Source: Phoenix dactylifera
Lineage: Eukaryota > Streptophyta > Magnoliopsida > Arecales > Arecaceae
Reading direction: 5' to 3'
Assembly (NCBI RefSeq): GCF_009389715.1
Contig: NW_024067677.1
Coordinates: 1,240,001 to 1,304,000 of the forward strand
Length of the DNA stretch: 64,000 bases
Made by a program: the position numbers and the translations under genes. Each line of letters opens with the position of its first letter. The stretch's first letter is position 1. Below, piece by piece: positions 24,901 through 38,300 of the stretch. Below the pieces are notes generated by a model. That model saw only the letters and a list, made by a program, of their open reading frames with translations, was not told the DNA's origin and searched no databases.

Positions 24901-27373
24901 TAACAATGGAAAGATAGGAAAAACATATTTTACAGTGTTGGTTTTAAACAGATAGAATGGGGCGGGTGTGATAAGAATACCTGAAAAGGAATCCTTGACC
25001 TTGAGTATCCTGATTCTTGTGCTTTTCCCCTCAGGGAACATATTGCATGCGCAAACAATGACAAATGTGAAACTTATGAGGATCTAATAATGTTGCTCGA
25101 ACAAGTTTTTATCAATAGATGTGTTGCCCAACTATGTAGTCCAAAAGAGGGGGGAATTGGGCTTTTCAAAAACTTTAAGCAAAATGCAACAGAATAAAAT
25201 TTGATGAGTGTGTGTGATTTTAAATAATTGATAATGAACAGTAAGTAAATATATGGGAGTTCAAAGCACACAGATCAAACACCACAAACACAACAAATTT
25301 ATAGTGGTTTGGTGCAATCTTGCACCTACGTTGACTTCCCAAGATCCCTTGAAAATTTTCACTATAATCCCTCCAAGATTATAGTCCGATTGTTTTGACT
25401 GAACTCGCAATCAACCTAGTTGATTTTTACTGAAAATCAACTAAACTACCATCAAGCTTTTTCCCAGGCTCAATGTAATCAAATTCAATGTTTGAATGGG
25501 CTTTTTCCTAAGTTTTAATCCTTGAAACTTGTCATAATAAAGAATAGAGAAAATGTATGATAAAATTAAATTACAGCCCCTTAAAGACAAATACACAAAG
25601 AATAAATGGAGCTTTGCGTCAGTTGGTTGGCCTTGAATGAATTTAAATGTTCTTCACCAACTCTCTCAATAGTCGAGGATGTGATCTTTCAGCTCTTAAT
25701 GAATGTATTTGAATATTTTCTTTCTTTTGCGAACTCCTTTTCTTCTTTTCAAAAGACTTTCTTTTCGTTTGATCCTCAATTATTTCTCATCTTCTTTTTG
25801 GTATTCTAATGCATTTATACCATCAAGGAGTGGTTGGAAGACACTTCTAGCTGTTAGACAGGCCGAAAGAGTCGTGAAACAAAAACGGTCATTCTGATTT
25901 ACAAAAAAATTAGCTATTATTATTGTCAGGCGCAGACGGGTCAACTCGACTTTTTTAAGGATCGACTCATGATCTTCAGGGATCAACTCGAAATAGTTGT
26001 TGTTTTTGCTGCGCTATCTTTCACTTGTGGCCATTATGGGGTCAACTCTTTTGGTTTAGGGGTCGACTCGTCCATTGACGGGGGTCAACTCGTTATTTTT
26101 ATGGGTCGACTCGTAAATAAGCTGTTTTTGACTGCTCTCTGTCTTTTATTTGTGGCCATTCGGAGGTCGACTCGTTTACTTCTGTGGTCGACTCTTGTTC
26201 AACGGAAGTCGGCTCATGATCTTCGTAGGTCGACTCATCAACATGCTGTTTTTGACTGCTTTCTGTCTTTTTTCTTGGGCTATTCAGGGGTCAACTCATT
26301 TTCTTCTAGGTCGACTCATTTTCAACAGGAGTCGGCTCGTGATCTTCATGGGTCAACTCGTCAATAAGCTAAATTTTACTGCTTTATGTCTTTCTTTTGA
26401 GACTGCTCTGGGGTCAACTCATTTGCTTTTAGGGTCGACTCTTGAAGAAGTATCAGTCTATATCAGTGTGCTAGGGTCAACTCGTTATATTCTAGGGGTT
26501 GATTCTTACGATAGCCCAAGTTGAAATTTGCCGTCATTATATGTGAGCATTCAATGGTCATTTGAAGGTGTTTTTGGAGTCGATTCTTTTTGTGCAGAGC
26601 TTTAGATAGTTAATTTTCATTTCTCCATATTGAATGTTATAGAAAGATTTCTTCTTGGCTCCTGCAAGCATTTTAGTATACTTCAGGCAACTACTTAGTG
26701 AATTTTTTACTCAATTATTTTGTATCATCAAAATCAAACCTTTGGGTCAACAAAATGATCTTTATATTGCATTGTTTGACTAGCTGCTCCTAGTAACTTA
26801 TATACTAAAAACTCTAATACACTTTACCTAACTAGCATGTGCAAGCATCAATATTTCTCTTTCTATTCAGAATGTTACAGAAACTGCATATTGCTTAATT
26901 TTTGCTTTGTGGTCTATTTTTGTCTTTGCGTAATAGCTTAATGCTGTAACCATGTCAATCAGTTTGACAGTTTCTTTTATACTAGACCGTCCAAGCATTG
27001 GACATTTTACCTAATATTTTAAATGATTCTGTTTATAGGTGCTGGCATTAGTGGGTGACCAACTTGATTATGGAGATGATGTTTGTGGTGCTGTGCTAAG
27101 CATTCGCTTTAATGAGGACATCTTGAGCGTATGGAACCGGAATGCATCAGACCACCAGGTTTAGTGTTCTCACCTAATTTGACATTTTCCACCTGAAGTT
27201 AATCATAACTCTGTGCTGACAATTGCTTTTGGTACTACTAGGCTGTGATGGCATTAAGGGACTCGATTAAGCGACACCTGAAGCTACCCCATAGCTACCT
27301 AATGGAGTACAAGGCACATGATGCTTCTCTACGTGATAACTCCTCGTATAGGAATACTTGGTTGAGAGGATAG
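18981..27373 (+). CDS. nCBP: Novel cap-binding protein nCBP (eIF4E family, 4EHP-type)
   Basis: It binds the mRNA 5' cap in the cytoplasm as an eIF4E-class protein; plant nCBP is the counterpart of animal 4EHP. Six exons join in frame to 224 aa (Arabidopsis nCBP is about 220): 18981-19124, 19903-19998, 20131-20235, 20377-20454, 27039-27158, 27242-27373. All introns are GT-AG and phase 0. The Ala/Pro-rich head is residues 1-45. HKFVFWYTRRTPG starts the fold at 49. Where eIF4E has its first cap-stacking Trp this protein has Tyr68 in SYEDN, the 4EHP/nCBP hallmark. The second cap-stacking Trp is Trp114 in PLWEDAAN. VEGFW (81-85) is the dorsal partner-binding Trp. GGKW, CGAVLSIRF and VWNRNASD follow. 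ATG 18981 was chosen as the first ATG in frame; the frame extends upstream only through GTG codons. Intron 4 is 6,584 bp and holds a solo LTR. Confidence 0.96.
20455..25121. other. nCBP intron 4, left part
   Basis: This is intronic sequence between exon 4 and the solo LTR. It is AT-rich, with a (TA)n run at about 21553-21570 and a very AT-rich block at 23800-24450. Short frames at 23522-23749 (plus) and 24513-24926 (minus) read partly protein-like (TAPIGECTQSKLPS in the latter) and may be relics of a transposable element. I could not assign a family. Confidence 0.5.
25122..26752 (-). mobile_element. Solo LTR of a SIRE/Maximus-like copia element in nCBP intron 4
   Basis: Read on the minus strand it begins TGTTGACCCAAAGGTTTGAT (at 26752) and ends with GGGCAACA (at 25122), giving the short TGTTG/CAACA inverted ends. 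The end region contains the CCCCCTCTTTTGGACTACA-like text often found just before the primer site of SIRE-type elements. Flanks AGATG (25117-25121) and AAATG (26753-26757) agree at 4 of 5 positions, consistent with a 5 bp target duplication. No internal coding region adjoins, so it is a solo LTR. A truncated relative lies at 53870-54362. Confidence 0.75.
25925..26520. repeat. GGTCGACTC/GGTCAACTC minisatellite inside the solo LTR
   Basis: Units of about 122-124 bp, each with GGTCAACTC or GGTCGACTC several times and a CTGTTTTTGACTGCT..CTGTCTTT block, repeat about four times (starts near 26030, 26152, 26276 and 26398). The long plus-strand frames here are repeat translations and not genes. Confidence 0.85.
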
Positions 27374-28172
27374 ACGTGGATATTCTTAATCATAAGCCTG
27401 TCCTGCATCTTTAAAACAACTTTAGAGTATAATTCGTCTTTACTGGTACTGTTGAAACTGTTAGTTTTTTTTAATGTATTAAGTGGTGGATTCTGATGTG
27501 AGAGCTGTCACTGCAGAACGAAAATACTCATGCTGCCAGAAACATGGCTAAATGGTGGTATGACATGGTTTAAAGGGGATAATGTCAACAATGATACAAG
27601 GCTACAGCCAAACGCTGCTTGTATTTTATGTTGCAAATTATAGTCTTGGTTTAAAGGGGATAATGTCAACAATACCACAACTCACATGTAGTCGATGTAA
27701 GTAAATCGATCAATGCATGACTAGCAGCAGTGTGCTCAATATTGAAGCACCTTGGCATCTGTGATAAGTTTCTTGTTAGGGGGTGAAGGGCTTCAAGCTT
27801 AGGTCTTCAAGTTGAAGTTATCACTAGACAGTCTCTGATTATGCTGATTTTTCTTAGGTTGTGTAGCTGAAAGGTCAGCAAAGATATATATATTGGTGTG
27901 TGTATAAAATCAGAATTTGCATTGAGATGTTGATAAAGAAAAAGTAGTAGAATTTTATGATGATTTTTTGTCCAAAAAATTCTTGACATGAAACAAGGTG
28001 AATAACCTTGAAAAATCTGGTTGTCTGGTTACGTGGCTAAGGGCCAGATATCTAGTTCTCCCAAGAGGAACGTTTTTGGGATCTAGTGCTAATTTTCAGG
28101 TGGTTTATTTGTTTGCATGTTGTTTTAGCATTTCTCATCTTACGAAATATAAATTAGGAAGTCACATAGGAT
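27374..28172. other. nCBP 3' flank with a 26 bp direct repeat
   Basis: Probable 3' UTR and downstream DNA of nCBP. The word GGTTTAAAGGGGATAATG followed by TCAACAAT occurs at 27567 and again at 27648, 81 bp apart, a small local duplication. No other gene seen. Confidence 0.55.
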
Positions 28173-28683
28173 TAGGGTCGAAATCGGATCAGGGTCGAAA
28201 TCGGATCAGATATGGATTGGATATTAGTATATTTATATTCATATTTCTTTTATTTGATGAATACAGATATGGATGTTGGTTGGATATAAAAATTCATATC
28301 TATATTTGTTTTAAACGGATATGTGTACAAATCAGGTACCAAAAGTATGGATATAAATCGGATAATTAAACTTTATAATTATAGAATCAAAGATATTGCT
28401 AAGTAGGTGATAAATCAAGTTGATAGCATGCTAATGCGGCTATTTAATTTTTTTGAAAGTTCATGAGTATCATATAAAATTAAATAAGTTGACAAATAGA
28501 ATCAAATATTCGGATATAAATCGAATGATGGTCTATCCATATTCTTTTTTTTTACAGATATGGATACAGATATGGATACAGATACTGATATTAGTCGGAT
28601 GCTCAAATTTATATCCATATTTGAATAGATTCGAATACGAAAACAGATCCAGACGAATATTATTCGATCTACTTTCATCCCTA
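28173..28683. mobile_element. hAT-like MITE, second copy of the 2024-2482 family
   Basis: The interior matches the element at 2024-2482 over most of its length, with shared words such as ATACAGATATGGATGTT, TACCAAAAGTATG and ATATAAATCGGATAAT. The left end begins TAGGGTCGAAATCGGATC, with a small local duplication of that word. The right end read inverted begins TAGGGATGAAAGTAGATC. The flanks match only 5 of 8 bases, so the target duplication is weak. Confidence 0.65.
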
Positions 28684-29340
28684 TATAAGACTACTAGAGG
28701 CTAGAATTAGCAGGGCATATTGTAAAGAAGCGAATGTGTATGATTTCATTGAGTAATTGAGTCAAAACATGCAACAAATTATATAGGAGAATCGACATTA
28801 CTATGACTCACACATCTTTGGATAATAGAACAGGCACTGAATTTGTAATTTTTTATGCTACAATGAAATCTGAATAGATTATTTTGTTGTTTAAAACTAG
28901 TAATGGTAATTGCTCATTTCATAAGGGTTAAATTAATTTGTTTCTTAAAACTATTAATTGTGGGTGCTCAATTCATAGCTAATAAATTTCCAGATGCTCG
29001 ACTATTTGAGATTATAACTTAGTAACCATTTATATACATCTTTCTTTAACTGCTGGACAGCTTTCTCCTTCCATCATTAATATTTATCTTTTGTAGTTAC
29101 TACTACTTTATCCACTTTCTTTTGATAGTTGTTGCTGTCAATTCTAACCACATCTTCACTTTTCACATTACGATTTTTTGGTAACTATTCTGCCTCTCAC
29201 GTCTCGATCTCGAGACTCCATCTTGTGTTAGGTTGATAGCATACTATGGTAGGCTATATTCACAATCAGCCTGTACTTATGACCTCTCTAGAACTCATCC
29301 TATTTCTTAAGTAACAACCTTATTCGACAAACTTCCTTTA

Positions 29341-29821
29341 GGGCTCGTTTGGTTCGCGGGAAGCATTTTCCCTCCTAAGAATATGATTCCTGTAAAGCAA
29401 ATTCCTAAGAAAAGGATGCCTAGAAAAGTACTTTTGGCATGTTTGGTTGATCATGGAAAAGTGACAAATTTCCAAAGTGCTTATGTTTGGTTGGCCATCC
29501 ACTTTCTTTGGAAAGTTATGTATAATTCCTATTATGCCCTTAATAAAAATTAGGTTTTTAATACCTCTTTAATGCTTCTTTAATGCTGAAGGGACTTTTT
29601 GGAAAAAAGTAAAAATGGAGTGATTTCCGCCTCATGGGAAAGTAACTTTCCCATGTTTCTCATGAGAAAGACTTTCCCATGAAATATAGGAATCATATTC
29701 CCATGGGAATATAATTTTTCCTTCTCTCTCCTTTGAAAACTCCAACCAAACAAGAGGCATCTCATTACTTTCTCGTTGACCACACTTTCCCCCCTTCTTT
29801 TCCCGCGAACCAAACGAGCCC
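29341..29821. mobile_element. PIF/Harbinger (Tourist-like) MITE, 481 bp
   Basis: Perfect 22 bp terminal inverted repeats begin GGGCTCGTTTGGTTCGCGGG at both ends. The 3 bp target duplication is TTA (29338-29340 and 29822-29824), the PIF/Harbinger signature. No coding capacity. The minus-strand frame at 29580-29813 is a by-product of the element. A 5'-truncated relative lies at 58154-58602. Confidence 0.92.
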
Positions 29822-29824
29822 TTA

Positions 29825-32800
29825 CAAGTAGCTTGCCTATCTTGTGTGGTGCCTTATGGCAGTTCCATTAGCCTACTACTATCTTTTGATTCTAAAATCT
29901 AGCCACGTGCCACCATCTTAACCGATCTTCGTGTTCTTGATGGAGACATGATGCACATAATCCTATCCAGCTCTTATCAAGTAGTGGCTACCATGCTTGC
30001 CTTGTTAAATCAATCTTGAACCCTTGGCCTACTTTTCATTACCATGGCAAGTATCTCTCATTATTTCTTGGTTTCTAGCATCGCCACATGTCCATCCAAA
30101 TGACCTTTGGGATTATATCACAAGCTATGATGTGGTGTAAATGCTATCCCAATCTGATTGGTTCTTGTAGTCGGTGGCATCAAATTAGGAAACTAGGCTT
30201 TCACTAGGATAGATCAAGGAAATCCATCTTTATCCATATGTGGGAGTCCAAGATACAATCAAAGTTTGCCGGTTAAGTTCCAAACCTAATGTAGCAAGAG
30301 TCCAAGAAGACATGGCCAACTACTACAAACAAGTTCTAGATAATAGGAGACAGAGACAAACTCGGACTTTCATATGGATAAGCATAATGGAGAGGATTAA
30401 TTTCCAATTATATTCTAAAGGTAACCCAAACAAATGATATTGCTTAGATTGATTTTCAGTTATGATATATTGAATGAATTATCTGCAATCATACCAGATA
30501 ACATAATGTTTTTTGTTTGTTGTAAACTTTTTTATTACTTCTTTTGGATTTTCGAAGTAATTTTTAAACCAATTGTTTATGAAATATCAAATCATACTTG
30601 AAATTAGTTAGAGACTAGCTTCTAATATAAAGAAATAATTTTTTATTAATCATATGTAATGAATTCAAAATATTTGTATGCTTCAAGATTAAAAACTAAA
30701 TCACCAAAATGGAAAAGGTAAAGTAATGCACATCTTCAAATAATATAGGTGTATAGGCAACCCAAAAATTAACATGCACTTCTCGTCTATAAAAAATCTT
30801 TGAAAAAAAAAAAGAATATTAACAAAAACTATGGATAAATATGTTGTTGTGTGCTATATATTCATCTTACCAATCACAACTGATTAGTGCTACTCTAGCC
30901 TTCTTTAGTACTCATTGAACCACTAGTTGTTATTGTCGGTGAAGTTTTTATATTGGATCCATTACTTATAGTAATGTAATTGCTTTTCAAATACTAATCT
31001 TAATATATACATCTTATATGCAATGTAGATATTGTATGATATATGGTTTATGCGATAAATATGTTCTTTCTAATTGGAGCATGCACAAAAAGCCATAACT
31101 AGCTAGGTACTCAGTACTTTCACTTTCTTATTGCAAAAGCATTGTACTTAGACTAGAAAATATTGATAAAAAGTCTAAATTCACAAATTGATAGCCAAGA
31201 AAAGTCATATCAAGTATATTTGGACCATATTTATACATATACATCAATAAATTTTGTCACTACTCTCCTTAGTATGGTGCCTCAACTCCATCATTGATCG
31301 ACACAAGATCAATCCTTGATACTATATCATACCACATCATATCATTGTACATTATGCATTTAAAGTTTATGATACAATATTTAAAATTTATAGTGTACAT
31401 ACTATCTCATGGTTCGGTATATCGTGGGCTCATAGTTTATTTTAATTATTACTTTAATAAATAGAATGATAGATTTTTTTTCTTGTTGCGATATGTTATG
31501 TCCAAGATTATCATATAGTTTTATCTTTTGGATTTCTTATTGTATTCTATTATTTATTGATTTATGTTGTTCATTACTTGTTCTATATTAATTTCCTAAA
31601 TAAAATCAATATAGTAACATTACTGCATTCAACCTACCGTTGTTCAGTTTGACCGCGATCAAAATCCTCTGAAATTACACCGTGGATCCTTTAAACCCAA
31701 GACAACACATTACTTCTAAGCTTCTCTGCATTACAAAATTACCCTTTTTTTCTGATTCTCGGAATTAGAATGGTATGTGATATATAGTTTTTTATAATTA
31801 GCTTAGGTTCAATGATCTTTCATGGTCTTTGTACCATAAGATGAGTTCCATTACGCGACTCCATTAATTAGTTTAGATTTTTTTCAGTTTCTTTTTGCTT
31901 GAGATCAGAAGGTTTCTTAGAAGTACTACTTTACTACCATTGTTTCAATTGTAAATAGTGATTTGGAAGTCATTCAACTTCCAAATATTGTGGAGAGGGT
32001 AACAATATCTGCATCCCCTGATAAGATTGATGGTTTAGTATTTTGTCCTTGGAACAAATACACAATACCTTGAACATATATTTTGAATTCAAGTAGTTGC
32101 ACAATTTTTTGAGATAAAAATTAATTCTTAGGCATCCCCACGCACCACTCATTATTGAGTTCATATTTGGCATGAATGCTCAGTCAGGCTCTGTTTGAGC
32201 TTATTTGAGCCTCAAATGGACTCAGCTCTTAGGCTCGAAGCTAATTTCAAGCCAAGCTTGGGAAAAACCTGGCTCTATTGTTTTTAAGGTTTAAAATTGG
32301 ATATAAAATACGTAATACCACGTACAAGTAGATATGCAATGAATTGCTATAATAGATCTAACTAATTTTCAGGGCACCTCGGATAAGGTTAAGGTTTCAT
32401 TTAGTTTATCATTTAAATTGGTAAATTCGATATGAACTTTAATTCAAGCATTTCCCTTTATTCGATTCATGCACTTGAAACAAGATGGATGCAGACTTGA
32501 TTTGTTTTGGCTCATTACAAGGTTACTAACGTTCAGGGCACTACAGGTGACATTAAGGTTCCATCTGGTTAATAGTTTAAATTTGTAAAATCAAGATGAA
32601 CTTTGTTTGATTCAAGCGCGTCGAACAAGCCTCAGCTCATCAAAATTTATAACAAGTTAATCTAAGTAAAGTTAACGTTGGCCTCAATTTGAAGTTAAGT
32701 TTGACCAAATTATAAATAAATCAACCTTGATCTTAAACTCCGGGCTCAAAATTAATTTCAAAACCAGCTTGGACGAACTCAAGCTTAATTAGGCCACATT

Positions 32801-33220
32801 ACACCCCTATTTGTAGTATAATTTGCCAAGTAATGCAAATCGCCAAAGTTTTAGAAAATTTCCAACACAAGGTAGCGCTAATGTCCAAATGAATAAATGA
32901 CAGCAAGAGAAAAAAAGGGAGACATCCGACCATATTGAGTCCCACAAAATTCAGTGGACCTTTTCTCTAAACCAAAAATAACATCATGTGCCATCTACGG
33001 TGCTAGCCAAGTCACAAGCGTACTAATAGGTGGCTAAAGAGTTGAGGAATGTAGTGTAAGAGATATATTTGCAAGTGTTGGAGTGTGATTAGTACAAAGG
33101 GAAACCAACACTCCCCAATTCAATTGCAGAGGCAACTCACAAGATTACAAATTTCGGACCAGGCATCTAAACATTCACCCATGCCTTTCCTTGATCTCTG
33201 GTTGTCAACCTAAACATCAT
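29825..33220. other. Intergenic stretch between the convergent nCBP and ORRM1 genes
   Basis: AT-rich, no gene recognised. About 32190-32815 is rich in GAGCCTCAA/CTCAGCTC/AAGCTTG-like words and ends in ACACCCCTA, like a degraded TAGGGG-ended repeat, but I found no matching left end. The last 200 bp should hold the ORRM1 3' UTR. Confidence 0.45.
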
Positions 33221-34318
33221 TTAATAGGACAAAGTTGATGCACTTGGTGGCTTTTGGCGGGCCCTGCTGTATTTTGGTGGGTTAGTTTTGGCAACATCAA
33301 CAACTATCATCCAGCCATTGATGATCTGCAAGCATCAAAGATAGATGAATCATAATCTTTGAGATATGCTTGGGTATTAGAAGAACAGGAGACTGGATTG
33401 TTCATACCTTCCCATTCATCTCTTTCAAAGCAGCACTTGCAGCTTCTTCTGTAGTGTATTCTATGAAGGCATAACCCTTGGACCTTTTTGATATCTTGTC
33501 CATTATAATTTTAACTGGTTGCAAGACAATTTACAGGATCAACAATTTTGCGCCTGTGAGATGATGAATGAATAAGTTCACGACTTTACCTTCAACAAGC
33601 TCACCAAATCCTTCAAATGCTGCACGCAAGGTTTTCTCAGAAGTATAGAATGAAAGTCCTGCAACAAACAGTTTGGCAACTATCTTACAGCATTTAAATG
33701 AGGCAGGACAAGTGCCTAATGCCTAAATGAAAAGAAATACATAATGTGAAACGTTTAGGATTTGCCATTCGAAATGAAATGAAATGATATAACACTAGAT
33801 TTCTGAGACAGATCACAGTACCATCAGTAGACAATCAACTAGACTCGACCTAACAAACAGGTGGGTGATAATTAATTGTTGCTTTAAATAAAAGTTCAGC
33901 CACAGCTAGAAAGTGCGTGATACATCATGTCCTTGCTACTATGAAATGAATGCAATATAGGGAATTTAATTATCCAGTTATCAAGGCATAACCCATGAAC
34001 GGGCACTTTTGTGAATACAGTTGAACTATAGTTACAGAAGGTACAAGCAGGGGCTGATACAATTGTCAATAAGCTTTTGGTAAAATTGTCCTTGGTTCGA
34101 AGGGTTCTAGTAAAGAACATGCAATAGGAGATGAAAGCTTCTCATGACTTTGCCAATTCCTAGCGAAAACCAAATAAAGTTGCTGACTGGTTTGCCAGCC
34201 AAGTTGGCATAATTAAATCAACATATTATTGGTCAGAACAAGCTATCATCATTTGGAGAAGATTGTAATCCTCACTTTAATCCGACAGGGAGAGAGTAAT
34301 GCAATACTTCCAGAAGAA

Positions 34319-34367
<49 letters not shown>

Positions 34368-35277
34368 CTGGATCAGATCAAGGTAGGCAGGTCTCGACAA
34401 CAGCCCCAATTGCTACTGAAGCTGCAGAAACCTCCATTTGAGTCATCATCATCGTCACCACCACCACCACACCCAGCTGCCACCGCCACCAACAAGACAC
34501 CACCATGCTACCAACGAGCTACTAACACCACCATCAAAATCAAGCTACGGCCACCATCAAAATCAAGCTGCGGCCACCATCATTATGGCATCATCATCAC
34601 CCAACCATCACCACAAACACCAATACAGCCACCACTAGCTCACTACTAGTACCACCATCACCTTGCCACCATGCCCCATCACTGCCACTACCTGTTATCG
34701 ACTCAGCCCCAACAATGCCATTACCACTGCATCTGCCATCACCACTGCATCTGCCATCACCCCCACTGACACCACACACTATCACCAACAGATGTGGTTT
34801 TGACTGCTTGCTTCTAGAAACACACAACTGCAACTGTCAAATATATTAGCTGTTTCTCCTTTTTTTCTTTATTTTTTTCTGAGAAATCTGGTGCGCATAC
34901 CGCTACCAGAGTTTTAACCCTAGACCTCATATATGGAGGCAAAAGGTTAGAAACATAAAAAAATAAGCTTGTTTTCTGTTTCTAAAAACAAGAAAACAGA
35001 CAACTATACCAAGGACAGTCTTAAGTGTTACCCTATCCATTAAAGAAAACGGTCTTTTGTTTCAAAACAATATGACACTTCTAGTGGTTCCAAAAACTAT
35101 ATCACTTCCAAAACAATCAAAGAATGTATGATGTCCACAATTCTCTTTTGGCATTTCATTCTTACAAATTTTCTTGAATTGTTTCATGTGTACTAATGTT
35201 CTCAATGATAATCAATTCATATGCAAATGAAGTAGAAGGATGATGATTCAATATACACTGAATGCAATGTGTGTGTG

Positions 35278-35326
<49 letters not shown>

Positions 35327-38300
35327 ATATGGTTCCTTTTTTAAAAACTTCACTTTCAACTGCGAGATCTTACTTATGAATTAAGAATTTGGGTCAACTA
35401 AGACTTTTATTTGATAGAAATTCTACATTCCAGAAATTTTCTATGCCTAATTACACTACTAAAGTACGTAAAATTCAACTATCGAAGAGAGCAAAAGAAA
35501 AAAAAAATCTTACTGCTGATCAATCTGTAATACGTGAATGAGAAAAATGTAGATCAAGGCCCTTAGATCAATTTACTTTGTTGAAAAGAGGGCAAAATTC
35601 TATGAATCTTTCTTTGTTATCGTCATTAGGTTCAAGTCCGGCAAGAATAATATCGTACATCTAACAGCTCATTTATTTTCAAACTAATCCATTTTTTTGT
35701 TTTATAACTAGAAATATTTTGACGACGCATCTTTTTTTCTTTAAAAACTTTTAGAACAAAAAAATTTCTTTTTAACTTTTCTATTTTTTGGATTTCTTTA
35801 TGGATGGGTTCAAAAAAAGAACGCCGTTTTCGGGGAGAACCAAAAGGAACTTTTGTTTCCATTCCTCAAAAAAATCTTCATACCCAAATCCTTGACAACT
35901 CTACTTCATATTAATAACATCCCCCAAAGAGTTAACTTACCCCACCTTTCAAATCTAGCTACGATCATGTATTATCCCAAAAGGATTTCAAATATCTTCC
36001 CATATGATAAAACGGAATCTAGCTGCTCTAAAACACTCCATCTAGAGGACATTTCCCATGCCAAGTACACCAGCCATAATCATCATATTTCTAAATTTGC
36101 AACGTAGGTTCCCCCTATTCAAATTGGTTCCCTAAACACCTCAACTAAGGTTTGTTGTACTGGTGCATACCGACTGTACCATACCATACCAGTACCAAAC
36201 CGGTATATGATATAGGGGGCATACTGACACTCGGTACGCCGAACCAGGTACCATACTAGGTGTACCGACATTATAATGTGATGGAACCGATATGGGGTCC
36301 AGTACCGAGATAGCAATCTTTGATCTCATCTCTGATACCTTGATCACCAGCCTCTCCATGAATAAACCACCCACAAAAAACCAGTTTTCAAATTCTTCAA
36401 ATTTTAAATATCAGTATCAACAAGATAATAGAATGCTGCATCAGACATGGAGACTTCAAGGCTACAGTCAAAAAGAAGGTAGCAACAATGGGATAGAAAG
36501 GAGCAAATGGTGAGTGCAAAGAGAGAAAATCAAAGGAATTACATTTACCTCCAAACCTAAGGAGCAGTTTGTCCTTAAGATGCATGAAAACAATAATAGC
36601 AACATCAATAGAGAGCCTATAAGCTCCACGACAGATGATTGAGGGAGATCTTCAATGAGAAAAGGAATTAAGTTTACGGACCCTCGGAGACACAAAAGCC
36701 AAAATAAGAGGAGATTAACAAGGTGGGAAGATGATGAAATACCCAATGTAACTCCAACATTATGAGTTCAAGAAATGTTCTCAAAGGGCTCAGGTAGACA
36801 GACAACTAGCCATTATTCATCATCGATGAAAGTAATGAGCGCATAAATCTATTACAAATCCCAGTCAAGAAGTTAATTTAACGCTTTGACTTTACAACTA
36901 AACTTTAATTGCTCCAAGAAATTAATTAAAGAAGGATTATACTGAAAGCGGAAGCAGGAAATCTGAAGAAGAATAAAAGAATTGAGCTGCCCCAAATAAC
37001 ACTATGCATCAAGGTATGCTGAACCGACCGGAACCGACAAGCACCGGTCGGTTCAGCCCGTACTGAACCGATGCCGACAAGCACCGGTCCAGTACAGCAT
37101 ATAAATCAGTTCTGTACTTGTACCGGTGCGAACCAGTCCGGTTCGCACCGGTACAAGCAGGTACCACAGAGTGGCAATGAATGCCACTCTGTGGCGTTTA
37201 ATGCGGACACGCGCGGACGCATAGCTTTTTTTTTTGTGGGAATCGTGCGCGAACGCGCGAGCGGAGAATCGCGCGCCCGAGCGCGATTCGCCGTGCAGGG
37301 AACTGCATTCCCCAGCAGGAAATCGCGCCCGCGCACAGTTCCCCGAGTGGGGCAGCGCGCCCACGCGCGCTGGCAGCCCGCATGGGCCATTTAATGCCAC
37401 AGAGTGGCATTAAATGCTACTCTGTGGCATTAACACGTCCACGCGCGGACGCATTGTTTTTCTTTTTTTTCGCGTCCACGCACGGACGCGCTTTTTTTCC
37501 TTTTCCTGGCACGTCCCCGATTCAGTACCGGTTCCAACCAGTACCGGTGCCTACCCGTACGTTGGTACGGTCGGTCCGGCGGACCTTGCTATGCATCAAC
37601 AAAAGCTGCTCAACACATAAATATGAAAATATTCATGTTTAATTTTTTCAATCATATGCCCACAATTTGGTGACCAATATTGAATTGTCTCTGGAGTATT
37701 CAGACAAGCCCCAACAATCCTTGAAAATTAATGGGGCTGCCTCAGGGATTTCCAAGTCTCCCTCCCTCCCCTCCCCTCCCCGCAAGGAACCACAAAAGAA
37801 AAACAAAATCAAGAAGAAGAAAGAAAAACATCCTACAATCAGCCAATCATTAGAACAATATGAGGCAACCAATCATCAGGAAGATAGCCCCATAATAGTG
37901 TTTATGCAAGGTGGAGAATCTAAGGTCAACTATGATAGCTAGCTCCATAAGTAAGGTACGCCATCTCGGTACCGGGCCTTGTATCAGTGCAACCCTGTCA
38001 CTCTGTCGGTATGCCCAGTACAGAAGCCGGTTCAGCATACCAAGTGTCGGTACACCTTCCGTACCATGTATTGGTACTAAAGTGGTACGGTAGAGTATGC
38101 CCCATACTGCCTGGTTCAGTACGGTATAGCATATCGTGTCCATAAGAAAACTCCTTTTCTTCCTCTCTAACACATAATTAGTAAAAATCTCTAAAGAATT
38201 ATATAGCCAAAGTCCCTTCGTAATCAAATTTGTAACCTTTTAACTCCTCCATGCCCTGCACACTGATGCACAGCTCAAGGTAAATAACATTTTTCACCAC

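Larger units (their letters stand above)
33659..36146. other. ORRM1 intron 6, right-hand part of the transcript's 3' side
   Basis: Intronic DNA. It contains (CA)n(GA)n at 34318-34365, a degenerate CCA/CAT trinucleotide tract at 34438-34770 and (TG)n(TA)n at 35269-35322. The histidine-rich and serine-rich frames over 34229-34833 come from these repeats. The remainder is AT-rich and unassigned. Confidence 0.6.

Noticed and set aside
25925..26520. CRISPR array
   Set aside because: Repeats are irregular LTR minisatellite units in a eukaryotic intron, with no constant repeat and spacer pattern and no cas genes.
25606..26524. Repeated glycine/arginine/serine-rich frames (GRLVNKLFLTALCLL-like)
   Set aside because: They are the minisatellite of the solo LTR read as protein; a related text recurs in the truncated LTR at 53885-54142.
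32190..32815. TAGGGG-ended MITE
   Set aside because: The right end ACACCCCTA is suggestive, but no matching left terminal repeat or target duplication could be found.
34229..34833. Histidine-rich and proline-rich proteins
   Set aside because: Direct translations of (CA)n, (GA)n and (CCA/CAT)n repeats inside an ORRM1 intron.
37053..37642. Six overlapping frames around 37.1-37.6 kb
   Set aside because: They translate the GC-rich core of a MULE-like element and its inverted repeats, so frames open symmetrically on both strands.
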